A DNA stretch of 64,000 bases. Origin: Photorhabdus cinerea (GTDB lineage Bacteria > Pseudomonadota > Gammaproteobacteria > Enterobacterales > Enterobacteriaceae). A program made the position numbers and the translations under genes. The DNA is taken from NCBI RefSeq assembly GCF_011189575.1, contig NZ_PUJW01000009.1, positions 1 through 64,000 on the forward strand, in the 5' to 3' direction. Below, piece by piece: positions 18,134-27,304 of the stretch. The first letter of the stretch is position 1, and every line of letters begins with the position of its first letter. Under the pieces are notes generated by a model. It saw only the letters and a list, made by a program, of their open reading frames with translations. It had not been told where the DNA came from and searched no databases.

Positions 18134-18220
18134 GAAAGACGCGTAATTATTATCCTATTTCCTAAAAGATTCTCTTTGGTCACTTTTACTTACCAGTGGT
18201 ACTAGTAACCATGTTCTTTT
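18134..18220 (+). ncRNA. micA: small regulatory RNA MicA
   Basis: Lies between luxS and gshA on the opposite strand, exactly the E. coli micA position. The 5' end GAAAGACGCG is identical to E. coli MicA and the following bases (TAATTATTATC) are very similar to its ompA-pairing seed. The 3' end has an imperfect hairpin followed by TTCTTTT. In E. coli MicA is an Hfq-dependent sRNA that represses ompA and other envelope genes. The terminator stem is weaker than in E. coli, so the 3' boundary is approximate. Confidence 0.78.
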
Positions 18221-19780
18221 CTAGCATCCTGTCTGTTGTTTCAGATACTCATCAAAACTGATGGTATTTGCTTGTTCCAACGAGTCTTGTCGCTCCACGG
18301 AGGCCCTGCGTTCTATAGCGAACTGTTCGTCGCTAATAACCTCATATTCTTCATTAATCAATTGCTGATGATATTCATCTGCCAGCTCCAACCCAAAACT
18401 ACCAATGCCTTGGGTTTTCATTTTTTCCAGCACACGAGCCGATAACGTCAGTGATGAATCATCAAACATAGCAATCAATTCTCCGCAAACTTTCTGATAT
18501 TGTGTGCCAGAACAACTATCCAATATTACAGCAATCTGTTTCAAGTCATTGAATAATTTTTTGCCAACTTTTGCTAACGGCTCTTCCACGCTTCCACAAC
18601 CAAGACTAATCACTTGCTCTGGTTTACGCCCTTCAAGGATTACCCTATTCCAGTTTTTGCGGCAACAATCTAACTCATCACTGCTCATTTCCTGCTCTTC
18701 AGCGAGCACACACCATATTAAAAATAGATCAAGAAAGCGAATTTGTGTTTCATCGACACCGATCGCTGTGAATGGATTAATATCCAATGAACGGACTTCG
18801 ATATATTCCACGCCCCCGCGTAATAAAGCATCAGAAGGCGATTCATTCTCTTTTGTCACACGCTTAGGCCGAATTGGTGCATACAACTCATTTTCAATCT
18901 GTAAGACGTTTGTATTAAGCTGAATATGTTTATCACCTTGCTTAATTCCCAACTTAGCAAACTCTTCAGAGGGTTTGTGAATTGCTTTTTTCAGTTCCGC
19001 TACATAGGTTCGTAAGTTATTAAACGTAATATTCAGATCACTTTGTGATTTATTGGTATATCCTAAATTACTCATTCTTAATGAAGTAGCATAAGGCAGA
19101 TAACAAGTGCCCCCTTCTATCTGTTCAAAAGACAAAGAAGTCTCTCTACCACGCAAGAATGAAGAACAAATCGCCGGAGAAGCGCCAAACAGGTACGGGA
19201 TCACCCATCCAAAGCGATAGTAGTTACGGATCAGACGGAAATAGCCATCAGAGATCTTATCCTTACCACTCTCCACATCTTCAACGCCAGCCCATGCCTG
19301 CCAAAATTCAATTGGCAATGAAAAATTATAATGAACTCCGGAGATGGTCTGCATTAAAGCGCCATAACGATTTTTCAAACCTTCACGGTATAAGGTCTTA
19401 TAACGACCAATATTCGATGTACCATACTGAGCCAGAGTGATGTTTTCTTCTGCATCAATAAAACATGGCATACTCAAAGGCCACATTTTTTCTTTATCCA
19501 GCACACGTGCTGTATGACGATGAATATCTCTAAGAAATGAAATAGTATTTTTTATGTCACTATCGACTGGTGTTATGAATTCCAACAATGACTCAGCAAA
19601 GTCAGTAGTAATCCATTTATGGGTAAGCGCTACGCCAAGTGCTTTTGGGTGTTTCGTTACTGCCAAATGACCATCTGTAGTAACACGCAATGTTTCACGC
19701 TCAACACCGCGACGAATTCCCTTTAAAATTGTCGGATGCGCCTCTAACCATGACAGAGCTTTTGATACGTCCGGGATCAA
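18221..19780 (-). CDS. gshA: glutamate-cysteine ligase GshA
   Basis: Makes gamma-glutamylcysteine, the first and rate-limiting step of glutathione synthesis. The 519 aa align over the full length with E. coli GshA (MIPDVSKALSWLEAHPTILKG, TLYREGLKNRYGALMQTISGVHYNFSLP, IRPKRVTKENESPSDALLRGGVEYIEVRSLD). The start codon is TTG 19780, preceded by GGGAGG. E. coli gshA also starts with TTG, so weak initiation may be conserved control. Its 3' end touches the micA terminator. Confidence 0.97.
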   Translation of the reverse strand: MIPDVSKALSWLEAHPTILKGIRRGVERETLRVTTDGHLAVTKHPKALGVALTHKWITTDFAESLLEFITPVDSDIKNTISFLRDIHRHTARVLDKEKMWPLSMPCFIDAEENITLAQYGTSNIGRYKTLYREGLKNRYGALMQTISGVHYNFSLPIEFWQAWAGVEDVESGKDKISDGYFRLIRNYYRFGWVIPYLFGASPAICSSFLRGRETSLSFEQIEGGTCYLPYATSLRMSNLGYTNKSQSDLNITFNNLRTYVAELKKAIHKPSEEFAKLGIKQGDKHIQLNTNVLQIENELYAPIRPKRVTKENESPSDALLRGGVEYIEVRSLDINPFTAIGVDETQIRFLDLFLIWCVLAEEQEMSSDELDCCRKNWNRVILEGRKPEQVISLGCGSVEEPLAKVGKKLFNDLKQIAVILDSCSGTQYQKVCGELIAMFDDSSLTLSARVLEKMKTQGIGSFGLELADEYHQQLINEEYEVISDEQFAIERRASVERQDSLEQANTISFDEYLKQQTGC

Positions 19781-19916
19781 TTCGACCTCCCGTAGTGTTT
19801 TAGAAGAATTTTTATAAGCGTTTACTTTATATTAAACAAACCAAATTGTCGCTGATTAGATATATAAGCAAAAACGTTTCCGCTTCATACAGGAAGCTAA
19901 TCATGGAATTAGGAAT

Positions 19917-19949
19917 AAAGAAAAAGCCCCGGCTAAATAGCCAGGGCTT
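19917..19949 (-). terminator. terminator of the Ser-Arg-Arg tRNA operon
   Basis: Minus-strand AGCCC-GGCT and AGCC-GGGGCT pair with one mismatch and are followed by a U run, 5 bp beyond the last tRNA. Confidence 0.85.
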
Positions 19950-19953
19950 AATA

Positions 19954-20030
19954 TGGTGCATCCAGGAGGATTCGAACCTCCGACCGCTCGGTTCGTAGCC
20001 GAGTACTCTATCCAGCTGAGCTATGGATGC
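19954..20030 (-). tRNA. tRNA-Arg (anticodon ACG)
   Basis: 77-nt cloverleaf read on the minus strand: acceptor GCATCCA pairs with TGGATGC, the anticodon loop is CTACGAA with anticodon ACG, the T-loop is GTTCGAATCC and CCA is encoded. The A34 position would be edited to inosine to read CGU, CGC and CGA. It is identical to the next copy. Confidence 0.97.
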
Positions 20031-20115
20031 ATGTCAGTTTTTCACTCTGGTAAAAAGCAGTAACTGCTTTGATTACCCGAATGGTACCTTGGATGATTTC
20101 ATCTCAAGGTTAATA

Positions 20116-20192
20116 TGGTGCATCCAGGAGGATTCGAACCTCCGACCGCTCGGTTCGTAGCCGAGTACTCTATCCAGCTGAGCTATGGATGC
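20116..20192 (-). tRNA. tRNA-Arg (anticodon ACG), second copy
   Basis: Identical 77-nt sequence to the copy at 19954-20030, with encoded CCA. It is separated from that copy by 85 bp. E. coli has four such copies (argVYZQ) here, and this window has two. Confidence 0.97.
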
Positions 20193-20202
20193 GTGGTCTA
20201 AA

Positions 20203-20295
20203 TGGCGGTGAGAGAGGGATTCGAACCCTCGATGCAGCTTTTGACCGCATACTCCCTTAGCAGGGGAGCGCCTTCAGCCTCTCGGCCATCTCACC
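20203..20295 (-). tRNA. serV: tRNA-Ser (anticodon GCT)
   Basis: 93-nt class II tRNA with long variable arm: acceptor GGTGAGA/TCTCACC, discriminator G, anticodon loop CTGCTAA with anticodon GCT, T-loop GTTCGAATCC and encoded CCA. It is the promoter-proximal gene of the tRNA operon, as serV is in E. coli. Confidence 0.97.
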
Positions 20296-20360
20296 GTACG
20301 CTTTCTTTCGAACTGTGGTTTAGAACTTTTGTTTAAGCTCCTCGTCACTGCGTGGCGCAC

Positions 20361-20388
20361 ATATTACTTTCCCAGACTTATAAGTCAA
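20361..20388 (-). promoter_or_regulatory. promoter of the tRNA operon
   Basis: TTGACT (20383-20388), 16-bp spacer and TAATAT (20361-20366), followed by a GCGCC discriminator, the pattern of growth-rate-controlled stable-RNA promoters. It is 65 bp upstream of tRNA-Ser. Confidence 0.85.
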
Positions 20389-20635
20389 ACAATTTTTCTA
20401 AACCTGTGTTTGTTTGGATGCTTCACGCACAAAATGACTAGTTTAACACCAAAAAGTGTACTTTATCAGCAATAAACTATTGCATTCCCAAGTGAAGTTT
20501 ATGCAAATCATTATTCGCCACAAGAGCACCATGACGTTGCTTTTTCTTACAACAGAAAAACAAAAAAAGAGGTGGCAATAGGTAGGAATTTAAGAATTAA
20601 GACCCCACAGGATATTAACAGGGGTGAGATACCTC

Positions 20636-20671
20636 AAAAATGGCGCCCGGTTCTGAAGAGATAGGACGCCA
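20636..20671 (-). terminator. terminator after csrA
   Basis: TGGCGTCC and GGGCGCCA pair (one mismatch) around a 15-base loop and are followed on the minus strand by TTTTTG. It starts 8 bp beyond the csrA stop. The rest of the csrA-tRNA spacer (20389-20635) shows no gene. Confidence 0.75.
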
Positions 20672-20679
20672 ACTTAGAG

Positions 20680-20865
20680 TCAATAAGTTGTTGGCTGAGA
20701 TTTTTCGGCCTGAATCCGCTGATAAATTTCTTCACGGTGAACAGAAACTTCTTTAGGGGCATTTACACCAATACGAACTTGGTTACCTTTAACCCCCAGT
20801 ACTGTAACTGTTACCTCATCGCCTATCATGAGCGTTTCACCAACTCGACGAGTCAGAATAAGCAT
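20680..20865 (-). CDS. csrA: carbon storage regulator CsrA
   Basis: Dimeric RNA-binding regulator of translation and mRNA stability that recognises GGA motifs. In Gammaproteobacteria it is antagonised by CsrB/C-type RNAs. The 61 aa are nearly identical to E. coli CsrA, including [20 protein letters not shown] and the RNA-contacting [17 protein letters not shown] precedes the ATG. It sits between alaS and the tRNA operon, the conserved order. Confidence 0.99.
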
Positions 20866-21060
20866 TCTTTGCTCCTTGAAAATTTAAAAGAGTCGGGTCA
20901 TTAGGTTTCCCCGCTATTATCCATCAAACACCGTGAAAACGTAAAACTATGGTATATGCTTAAAGTATAAGCAATTTTGAGCGCATTTCCTACATATTAT
21001 AGTTTAGCCAAAATAAATAAATATGCACTCAACCTTTTAACAATTTCACAACAAGATTTC

Positions 21061-21093
21061 AAGGCACCATCAAAATACCTATTATGGTGCCTT
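21061..21093. terminator. hairpin after alaS
   Basis: AAGGCACCAT and ATGGTGCCTT, a perfect 10-bp stem 29 bp beyond the alaS stop codon. No strong U run follows on the minus strand. Confidence 0.65.
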
Positions 21094-21122
21094 ATAAACT
21101 CAGGTAATTTGGGTAATGCCGC

Positions 21123-23753
21123 TTATAACCGCGATGCTACCCACTCTCCTACGCTATCCAAAGCAGAAGGTAATGCCTTAACATCAGAGCCACCTGCTTG
21201 AGCCATATCAGGGCGACCACCACCTTTACCACCGATTTGCTGAGCTATAGAAGAAATTAATTCACCTGCTTTTATTCTAGCAGTCAGATCCTTTGTGACA
21301 CCAACAATTAAGCTGACTTTATCATCACTTATAGTAGAAAGCACAATAATTGCCGAACCTAGTTGATTTTTCAGATCATCGACCATAGTTCTCAACATTT
21401 TAGGCTCTGTATTATTTAACTGGCTTACCAGTAATTTCACCCCCTTCACTTCTTTCGCTTTGCTTGCCAAAGAAGAGCTTTCCTGTGCTGCATTTTGATC
21501 TTTAAGTTGTTGAAGCTCTTTTTCTAGCCCCTTGGTTTTATCCAGTATTACCCGTACTTTTTCGTTCAGATTATTGATATCACCTTTCACCAATTGAGCA
21601 ATATCCTGAAGAAAATCAGACTGTTGATATACAGATTCCAGTGCCTTTTGGCCTGTAATTGCTTCTATCCTACGTATACCAGCAGCAGTGCCAGATTCAG
21701 CAGTAATACGGAATAAACCGATATCACCAGTACGGCTTGCATGAGTTCCTCCACATAATTCAGTGGAAAAATTCCCCATTGACAGTACACGGACTTGCTC
21801 TTCGTATTTTTCACCGAATAATGCCATTGCTCCTTTGGCCTTTGCTTCTTCCAGATCCATCAATTCAGTAACTACAGGTGAATTCTTACGAACTTCAGCA
21901 TTAACCAGATCCTCTATTTGACGGATCTGTTCTGGTTTCATCGCCTCAAAATGAGAGAAATCAAAACGAAGATATTTATCATTAACCAAGGAACCTTTCT
22001 GAGATACGTGCTCACCCAAAATCTGACGTAGTGCAGCATGTAACAGATGGGTTGCTGAATGATTTAAACGGATTGCATCACGGCGTTCTATATCAATAAC
22101 AGCATTGATCTCATGGTTTACACTTAAGGTACCTTTTTCAAGCTTACCAATATGACCAATAGCGTGACCATATTTTTGTGTATCAATAACACAAAAAGCA
22201 CAATCAGCATTACTCAGAATACCTGAGTCACCAACTTGTCCACCGGACTCAGCATAAAAAGCGGTCTTATCCAGTATAACAATCGCTTCTTCACCCGCTT
22301 GAATTTGGTTGACTGATTCACCATTACGAAAGATAGCGGTTACTGTTGTCTGCTGTTCGTTATGATCGTAACCAGAGAAATCACTGCGCTCATCAATCTT
22401 AATCAGTTCGTTATAATCGGCACCAAAACCACTTGATTCACGGGCACGACGACGCTGATTTTCCATTGCTACTGCAAAACCGTCTTCATCAACCTTAATA
22501 TTACGTTCACGACAGACATCAGCGGTTAAATCCACAGGGAAACCATAGGTATCGTACAGACGGAATGCTGTTTCGCCATCCAGGATATCACCAGACAGTT
22601 TTACTAGTTCATCGTCCAGCAACTGAAGCCCACGTTCCAGCGTACGGGCAAATTGCTCTTCTTCTGTCTTCAAGACCTGCTCAACAATTGTTTGCTGACG
22701 TTTAAGTCCTTCTCCGGCAGCTCCCATCACTTTTATTAATGGAGCAACTAATTTGTAAAAGAAGGTATCTTTGGAACCCAGCATATTCCCGTGACGAATC
22801 GCGCGGCGGATAATACGGCGCAGCACATAACCACGGTTTTCATTAGAAGGAATAACTCCATCACAAATCAAGAAAGCGCATGAACGAATATGATCAGCAA
22901 TAACCCGCAAAGATTTATTACTCAGATCATCTGTAGCACCTGTGACATTAGCTACAGCTTCAATCAGGTCACGAAACAGATCGATCTCATAGTTGGAATT
23001 GACGTGCTGTAGTACAGCCGTAATGCGCTCTAGCCCCATTCCAGTATCTACGGATGGTTTTGGCAATGGTTCCATTGTGCCATCAGCATGGCGGTTGAAC
23101 TGCATAAAGACGATGTTCCAGATTTCAATATATCTGTCACCATCTTCTTCTGGGCTTCCAGGCGGTCCACCCCAAATATGGTCACCATGATCATAGAAAA
23201 TTTCAGTACAAGGGCCGCAAGGTCCAGTATCACCCATTTGCCAGAAGTTATCTGATGCATAAGGAGCACCTTTGTTATCACCAATGCGGATAATTCTTTC
23301 TGCGGGTATTCCGACCTTATTTTGCCAGATATCATAGGCTTCATTATCTGTATGATAGACAGTCACCCATAATTTTTCTTTAGGCAAATTGAACCAATCT
23401 TTGCCCGTCAGAAGTTCCCAAGCATAGTTAATAGCATCATGTTTGAAATAGTCACCAAAACTGAAATTACCCAACATCTCAAAGAAAGTATGATGACGCG
23501 CGGTGTAACCTACGTTTTCTAAATCATTATGCTTACCACCGGCACGAACACAGCGCTGAGTAGTTGTTGCTCGGGAATAAGATCTTTTGTCCAGTCCAAG
23601 AAATACGTCCTTAAACTGATTCATTCCTGCGTTGGTAAACAGTAGTGTTGGGTCATTATTTGGAACCAAAGAACTACTTGGTACTACCTGATGCCCTTTA
23701 GTATGAAAAAAGTCGAGAAACGCTTGACGGATCTCAGCGGTGCTTTTGCTCAT
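21123..23753 (-). CDS. alaS: alanyl-tRNA synthetase
   Basis: Charges tRNA-Ala and edits mischarged Ser/Gly. The 876 aa match the E. coli length. A class II catalytic core starts MSKSTAEIRQAFLDFFHTKGH. The editing domain carries zinc-ligand motifs HSATHLLH and CGGTHASRTGDIG, and the C-terminal DHHA1/C-Ala domain ends QIGGKGGGRPDMAQAGG. In E. coli the gene order is recA-recX-alaS-csrA. Here recX is missing between recA and alaS. Confidence 0.99.
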   Translation of the reverse strand: MSKSTAEIRQAFLDFFHTKGHQVVPSSSLVPNNDPTLLFTNAGMNQFKDVFLGLDKRSYSRATTTQRCVRAGGKHNDLENVGYTARHHTFFEMLGNFSFGDYFKHDAINYAWELLTGKDWFNLPKEKLWVTVYHTDNEAYDIWQNKVGIPAERIIRIGDNKGAPYASDNFWQMGDTGPCGPCTEIFYDHGDHIWGGPPGSPEEDGDRYIEIWNIVFMQFNRHADGTMEPLPKPSVDTGMGLERITAVLQHVNSNYEIDLFRDLIEAVANVTGATDDLSNKSLRVIADHIRSCAFLICDGVIPSNENRGYVLRRIIRRAIRHGNMLGSKDTFFYKLVAPLIKVMGAAGEGLKRQQTIVEQVLKTEEEQFARTLERGLQLLDDELVKLSGDILDGETAFRLYDTYGFPVDLTADVCRERNIKVDEDGFAVAMENQRRRARESSGFGADYNELIKIDERSDFSGYDHNEQQTTVTAIFRNGESVNQIQAGEEAIVILDKTAFYAESGGQVGDSGILSNADCAFCVIDTQKYGHAIGHIGKLEKGTLSVNHEINAVIDIERRDAIRLNHSATHLLHAALRQILGEHVSQKGSLVNDKYLRFDFSHFEAMKPEQIRQIEDLVNAEVRKNSPVVTELMDLEEAKAKGAMALFGEKYEEQVRVLSMGNFSTELCGGTHASRTGDIGLFRITAESGTAAGIRRIEAITGQKALESVYQQSDFLQDIAQLVKGDINNLNEKVRVILDKTKGLEKELQQLKDQNAAQESSSLASKAKEVKGVKLLVSQLNNTEPKMLRTMVDDLKNQLGSAIIVLSTISDDKVSLIVGVTKDLTARIKAGELISSIAQQIGGKGGGRPDMAQAGGSDVKALPSALDSVGEWVASRL

Positions 23754-24397
23754 AATTGTCCCGAAATCAAGCTGGAAAAAACAGATTTATGAATTGGTCA
23801 GGTGGAATGTTTCATCACCTATTTTCAACTCACGAATAAACAAAGTGGGGATAAGATAAAATTTCTTCCATTAGAAGTAAAATCCCAGATACATCCATTC
23901 GCTGGCAACATTGTAAATCGTCTGGGTATTTTCTGAAAGCATGATCGCATTATACGGATAACACTTGCTCTCTCAAGAAAGAACCGCACTATTATTAACG
24001 CGGTTTAAGTCTGATAGTAAACTAAGTTTAGTAGTAAAAACTTTTACCGACGTAATACCTCCAATCTTTATTACACGAAACTTACTACTTCATAAGGCCA
24101 TAGCTGCTTGTTCTGAATAGATCTTATACCCGTTATCTTTCAAGTTGCCTCTTTGTTGGCTGCACTCACTCACCCCGGTCACAGAGTTATCTATGCTCCC
24201 GGGGATTCGCTCCCTTGCCGTCGCGAGGCATCTTGAAATCCATTGGGTATATATAAGATTCCGCATAGGCAAAAGCAGTATATTTCACCACGTATATCCA
24301 GAATATAACGCATTACTCTCGCTTTTATCCCTGTCCGAATTAGACAGGGCCTACGGGAATTTTTGCTAATACAGGGGCTATTATCGATATAGTTAGA
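23754..24397. other. alaS-recA spacer lacking recX
   Basis: 644 bp that in E. coli would hold recX. No reading frame resembling RecX (about 165 aa) exists on either strand. The stretch contains the alaS promoter region, one ERIC element (24125-24251) and a CCCTGTC/GACAGGG hairpin at 24329-24349 without a U run. Short frames across the ERIC element have no ribosome sites and are not believed. Confidence 0.8.
24125..24251 (-). repeat. ERIC element, copy 1
   Basis: 127-bp imperfect palindrome with ends TATACCC and GGGTATA. The minus strand reads like the enterobacterial repetitive intergenic consensus (GCGAATCCCCGGGAGC, GACCGGGGTGAGTGAG, CAACTTGAAAGATAACGGG). The copy at 57323-57449 has the same length and differs at only a few positions. 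It lies between alaS and recA where recX would be. Confidence 0.93.
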
Positions 24398-25465
24398 TTA
24401 AAATTCTTCGCTATTCATCTCTTCGCTTCCGCTGTCTTCATAATCAGAAGCAGCACTGCTGAATTCGCCAGCATTATGTAACAGCATTTCGCGTAATTTT
24501 TTATCTAACTCAGTAGCAATTTCAGGATGTTCTTTCAGGTAGGTAGTAGCATTTGCTTTGCCCTGGCCAATTTTATCGCTATTGTAGCTGTACCATGCAC
24601 CTGCTTTTTCCACCAGTTTATGCTTCACACCTAAGTCGATTAACTCCCCATAAGTGTTGATACCTTCACCATACATAATCTGGAATTCTGCTTGCTTAAA
24701 TGGCGCGGCCACTTTGTTTTTCACAACCTTAACGCGGGTTTCACTACCAACAACCTCTTCACCATTTTTTACAGAACCAATACGGCGAATATCCAAACGG
24801 ACAGAAGCATAGAATTTCAGTGCGTTACCACCAGTTGTTGTTTCAGGGTTACCAAACATAACCCCAATTTTCATACGGATCTGGTTAATAAAGATCAACA
24901 GTGTATTGGAACTTTTCAGGTTACCCGCCAGTTTGCGCATTGCCTGGCTCATCATACGTGCGGCCAACCCCATATGAGAATCGCCAATTTCACCTTCTAT
25001 CTCAGCTTTCGGTGTTAAAGCAGCAACGGAGTCTACGATAATGACATCAACAGCACCAGAACGTGTCAGCGCATCACATATCTCAAGAGCTTGTTCACCC
25101 GTATCTGGCTGAGAACATAACAGGTTATCAATATCAACACCCAGTTTCTTAGCATATACAGGATCAAGAGCATGCTCAGCATCAATAAACGCACAGGTTT
25201 TACCTTCACGTTGTGCTGCGGCAATAACCTGTAATGTCAACGTTGTTTTACCCGAGGATTCTGGACCATAGATTTCAACAATACGCCCCATCGGCAGACC
25301 ACCAGCACCTAACGCAATATCCAGTGACAGTGAACCAGTGGAGATAGTTTCAACGTCCATTGAACGGTCTTCGCCCAGACGCATGATGGAACCTTTACCA
25401 AATTGTTTTTCAATTTGGCCTAGTGCCGCTGCCAGTGCTTTTTGTTTATTTTCATCAATAGCCAT
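24398..25465 (-). CDS. recA: recombinase RecA
   Basis: DNA-dependent ATPase for strand exchange and co-protease for LexA cleavage. The 355 aa match E. coli RecA in length, with Walker A GPESSGKTT, the MAW-like LRMIGS-region equivalent, loop L2 KIGVMFGNPETTTGGNALKF and an acidic C-terminal tail. Expression is controlled by the LexA box at 25548-25563. It is not followed by recX. Confidence 0.99.
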   Translation of the reverse strand: MAIDENKQKALAAALGQIEKQFGKGSIMRLGEDRSMDVETISTGSLSLDIALGAGGLPMGRIVEIYGPESSGKTTLTLQVIAAAQREGKTCAFIDAEHALDPVYAKKLGVDIDNLLCSQPDTGEQALEICDALTRSGAVDVIIVDSVAALTPKAEIEGEIGDSHMGLAARMMSQAMRKLAGNLKSSNTLLIFINQIRMKIGVMFGNPETTTGGNALKFYASVRLDIRRIGSVKNGEEVVGSETRVKVVKNKVAAPFKQAEFQIMYGEGINTYGELIDLGVKHKLVEKAGAWYSYNSDKIGQGKANATTYLKEHPEIATELDKKLREMLLHNAGEFSSAASDYEDSGSEEMNSEEF

Positions 25466-25540
25466 TTTTACTCCCTCGTAAGCAATGAAAGGTTACCTCA
25501 CTGCCGATGAATAATTGTCTGATACCAAAATGTTGCCTGC

Positions 25541-25570
25541 AATTATACTGTATAATCATACAGCATCAAG
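25541..25570 (-). promoter_or_regulatory. recA promoter with LexA (SOS) box
   Basis: The SOS box CTGTATAATCATACAG (25548-25563) fits CTGT-N8-ACAG perfectly. On the minus strand -35 TTGATG, 16-bp spacer and -10 TATAAT overlap it, the same architecture as the E. coli recA promoter. Confidence 0.95.
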
Positions 25571-26074
25571 CTAATTTTTTATAATCTCTGATAGCAATGT
25601 CTTTAGAGAATAAATTGCAGCTTGCAGGCGAACTTCATTTCGATCACCGTTAAAACAACAATGGTGGGTGACAACTTCTATCCCATTTGCTGTACGGTGT
25701 GCAAACCCAAACCATACTGTACCAACAGGTTTTTTTTCACTACCACCATCAGGCCCAGCAATACCACTAACAGAAACTGCAAGATCTGCCTGCGCTGCTT
25801 TCAATGCCCCTGTTGCCATTTCTCTCACAACTGGGTCGCTGACAGCACCATGTTGTTGTAAAACCGTTTCTGATACACCAAGCATCTGATGCTTAGCTTT
25901 ATTACTGTACGTCACAAAGCCCCGGTCGAAGTAAGCGGAACTACCAGCAATATCCGAGAGCGCTTTCGCTAGCCAACCACCTGTGCAAGATTCAGCAAAG
26001 GTCACCCACAATTCTTGTTGTTTCAGTTTCTTTCCCAACTCAATACTAAGCTGAGTCAAAATTTTTTCATCCAT
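25571..26074 (-). CDS. pncC: nicotinamide-nucleotide amidase PncC (CinA C-terminal type)
   Basis: Deamidates nicotinamide mononucleotide in the pyridine nucleotide cycle. The single-domain 167 aa protein (E. coli YgaD/PncC is 165 aa) carries the ESCTGGWLAKAL motif with the catalytic Ser and the SGIAGPDGG motif. It stands immediately upstream of recA, as in E. coli. Confidence 0.95.
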   Translation of the reverse strand: MDEKILTQLSIELGKKLKQQELWVTFAESCTGGWLAKALSDIAGSSAYFDRGFVTYSNKAKHQMLGVSETVLQQHGAVSDPVVREMATGALKAAQADLAVSVSGIAGPDGGSEKKPVGTVWFGFAHRTANGIEVVTHHCCFNGDRNEVRLQAAIYSLKTLLSEIIKN

Positions 26075-26099
26075 AACACACCTTTTATCCAGTAAAAGA

Positions 26100-27299
26100 T
26101 CAATTTTTCTGAAACCGATTCCAAATCCACAAACTAGCGATTGTCAGCATAAACAACATACCAAAACCTATTCCTACAGTAACAACCGGGACACCTATTT
26201 TAATGGCCAGTGAATACAAGCCAAGCATCAGCAACATGGCTGTATTTTCACCCAAATTCTGCACTGCAATTGCATTACCAGCTCCGACTGTTTGTCTGCC
26301 TCTTTCCTGCAATAATGCATTCAGTGGAACAACAAACAAACCGCCAAAAACACCAAGAATAATTAATATGACATGAGAAGCCCAGATATTCTGCTGAGCA
26401 ACAAAAATTACCACCATCACACCAATTAAAATGCCGACCGGCATACAACGGTATACTGTTTTCAGTGTAATAAGACGGGCAGCAACACCTGCACCGATAA
26501 TAACCCCAATGGCTACCATCACATTGAGTACTGTTGGTGTGCTGTTATCAGTAATTCCCAGAACGACAGGTACCCATAAGACCAATAGAAATCTCAATGT
26601 TACACCCGCTCCCCAAAACAAACTGGTGCCAACCAAAGAAAACCGTGCTCCTTTGTTATGCCACAGAATACAACATGCTGAAATAAAGTCTGTCAGCATC
26701 CTTTTCAAATTCCAGTCCTTATCTTGATGGACTGCCGATAATTGAGGAATGAAAAAATTAGCAATGGCAGCGATACCATATATTGATGCACAAGCAAATA
26801 ACGCGACGGTCAAGTTCCAATCAGATAAAAAACCACCAGCAACAGAACCAATGAGAATAGCCGCTATGGTTGAAGCCTCCATTAGACCATTAGCCTTTAC
26901 TAAACGATCACCATCGGTCAGTTCAACCAAGATTCCGTATTTAGCCGGTGAATATGATGCTGCACCAATCCCAACCAGGGCATAACCAAAAAACGGATCA
27001 TAACCCAGGCAAATACTAAGCGCCCCCAATAGCTTGAAACTATTAGCAAATAACATCACTCTGCCTTTTGCGAAGCCATCTGCTATTCGCCCCACAAAAG
27101 GCGCTAATAAGATATACGCAAGGACAAACACGATCTGCAATATCGGCTGGCTCCAGTCTGGGTAAAACTGTGCTTTCAACTGTGCCAGAATTGCAAAAAA
27201 CAGGGCATTATCTGCAAAAGCAGAACAAAACTGCGATATCAATACTGCTTTCATGCCGCGGGTTAATAGCGGTTGAGCAACAACAGAGGATTTATCCAC
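26100..27299 (-). CDS. lplT: lysophospholipid transporter LplT
   Basis: Major-facilitator flippase that moves 2-acyl lysophospholipids to the cytoplasmic leaflet for reacylation by Aas. The 399 aa have about 12 hydrophobic segments and align over their length with E. coli LplT (GMKAVLISQFCSAFADNALFFA, LVGTSLFWGAGVTLRFLLVLWVPV). The start is GTG 27299. Its Shine-Dalgarno AGGA lies inside the last codons of aas, so translation is coupled. The transporter is intact although its partner enzyme is shortened. Confidence 0.94.
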   Translation of the reverse strand: MDKSSVVAQPLLTRGMKAVLISQFCSAFADNALFFAILAQLKAQFYPDWSQPILQIVFVLAYILLAPFVGRIADGFAKGRVMLFANSFKLLGALSICLGYDPFFGYALVGIGAASYSPAKYGILVELTDGDRLVKANGLMEASTIAAILIGSVAGGFLSDWNLTVALFACASIYGIAAIANFFIPQLSAVHQDKDWNLKRMLTDFISACCILWHNKGARFSLVGTSLFWGAGVTLRFLLVLWVPVVLGITDNSTPTVLNVMVAIGVIIGAGVAARLITLKTVYRCMPVGILIGVMVVIFVAQQNIWASHVILIILGVFGGLFVVPLNALLQERGRQTVGAGNAIAVQNLGENTAMLLMLGLYSLAIKIGVPVVTVGIGFGMLFMLTIASLWIWNRFQKN

Positions 27300-27304
27300 A
27301 ATTG

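Noticed and set aside
18504..18923. 139-codon plus-strand frame opposite gshA
   Set aside because: It is antisense to a well-conserved enzyme gene, has no Shine-Dalgarno site and no recognisable protein features.
24322..24349. CCCTGTC/GACAGGG hairpin as a recA terminator
   Set aside because: Neither strand has a U run after the stem, so it was not listed as a terminator.
24090..24369. Short open frames on both strands across the alaS-recA spacer
   Set aside because: They run through the ERIC element, have no ribosome sites, and similar frames arise from the ERIC copy at 57323-57449.
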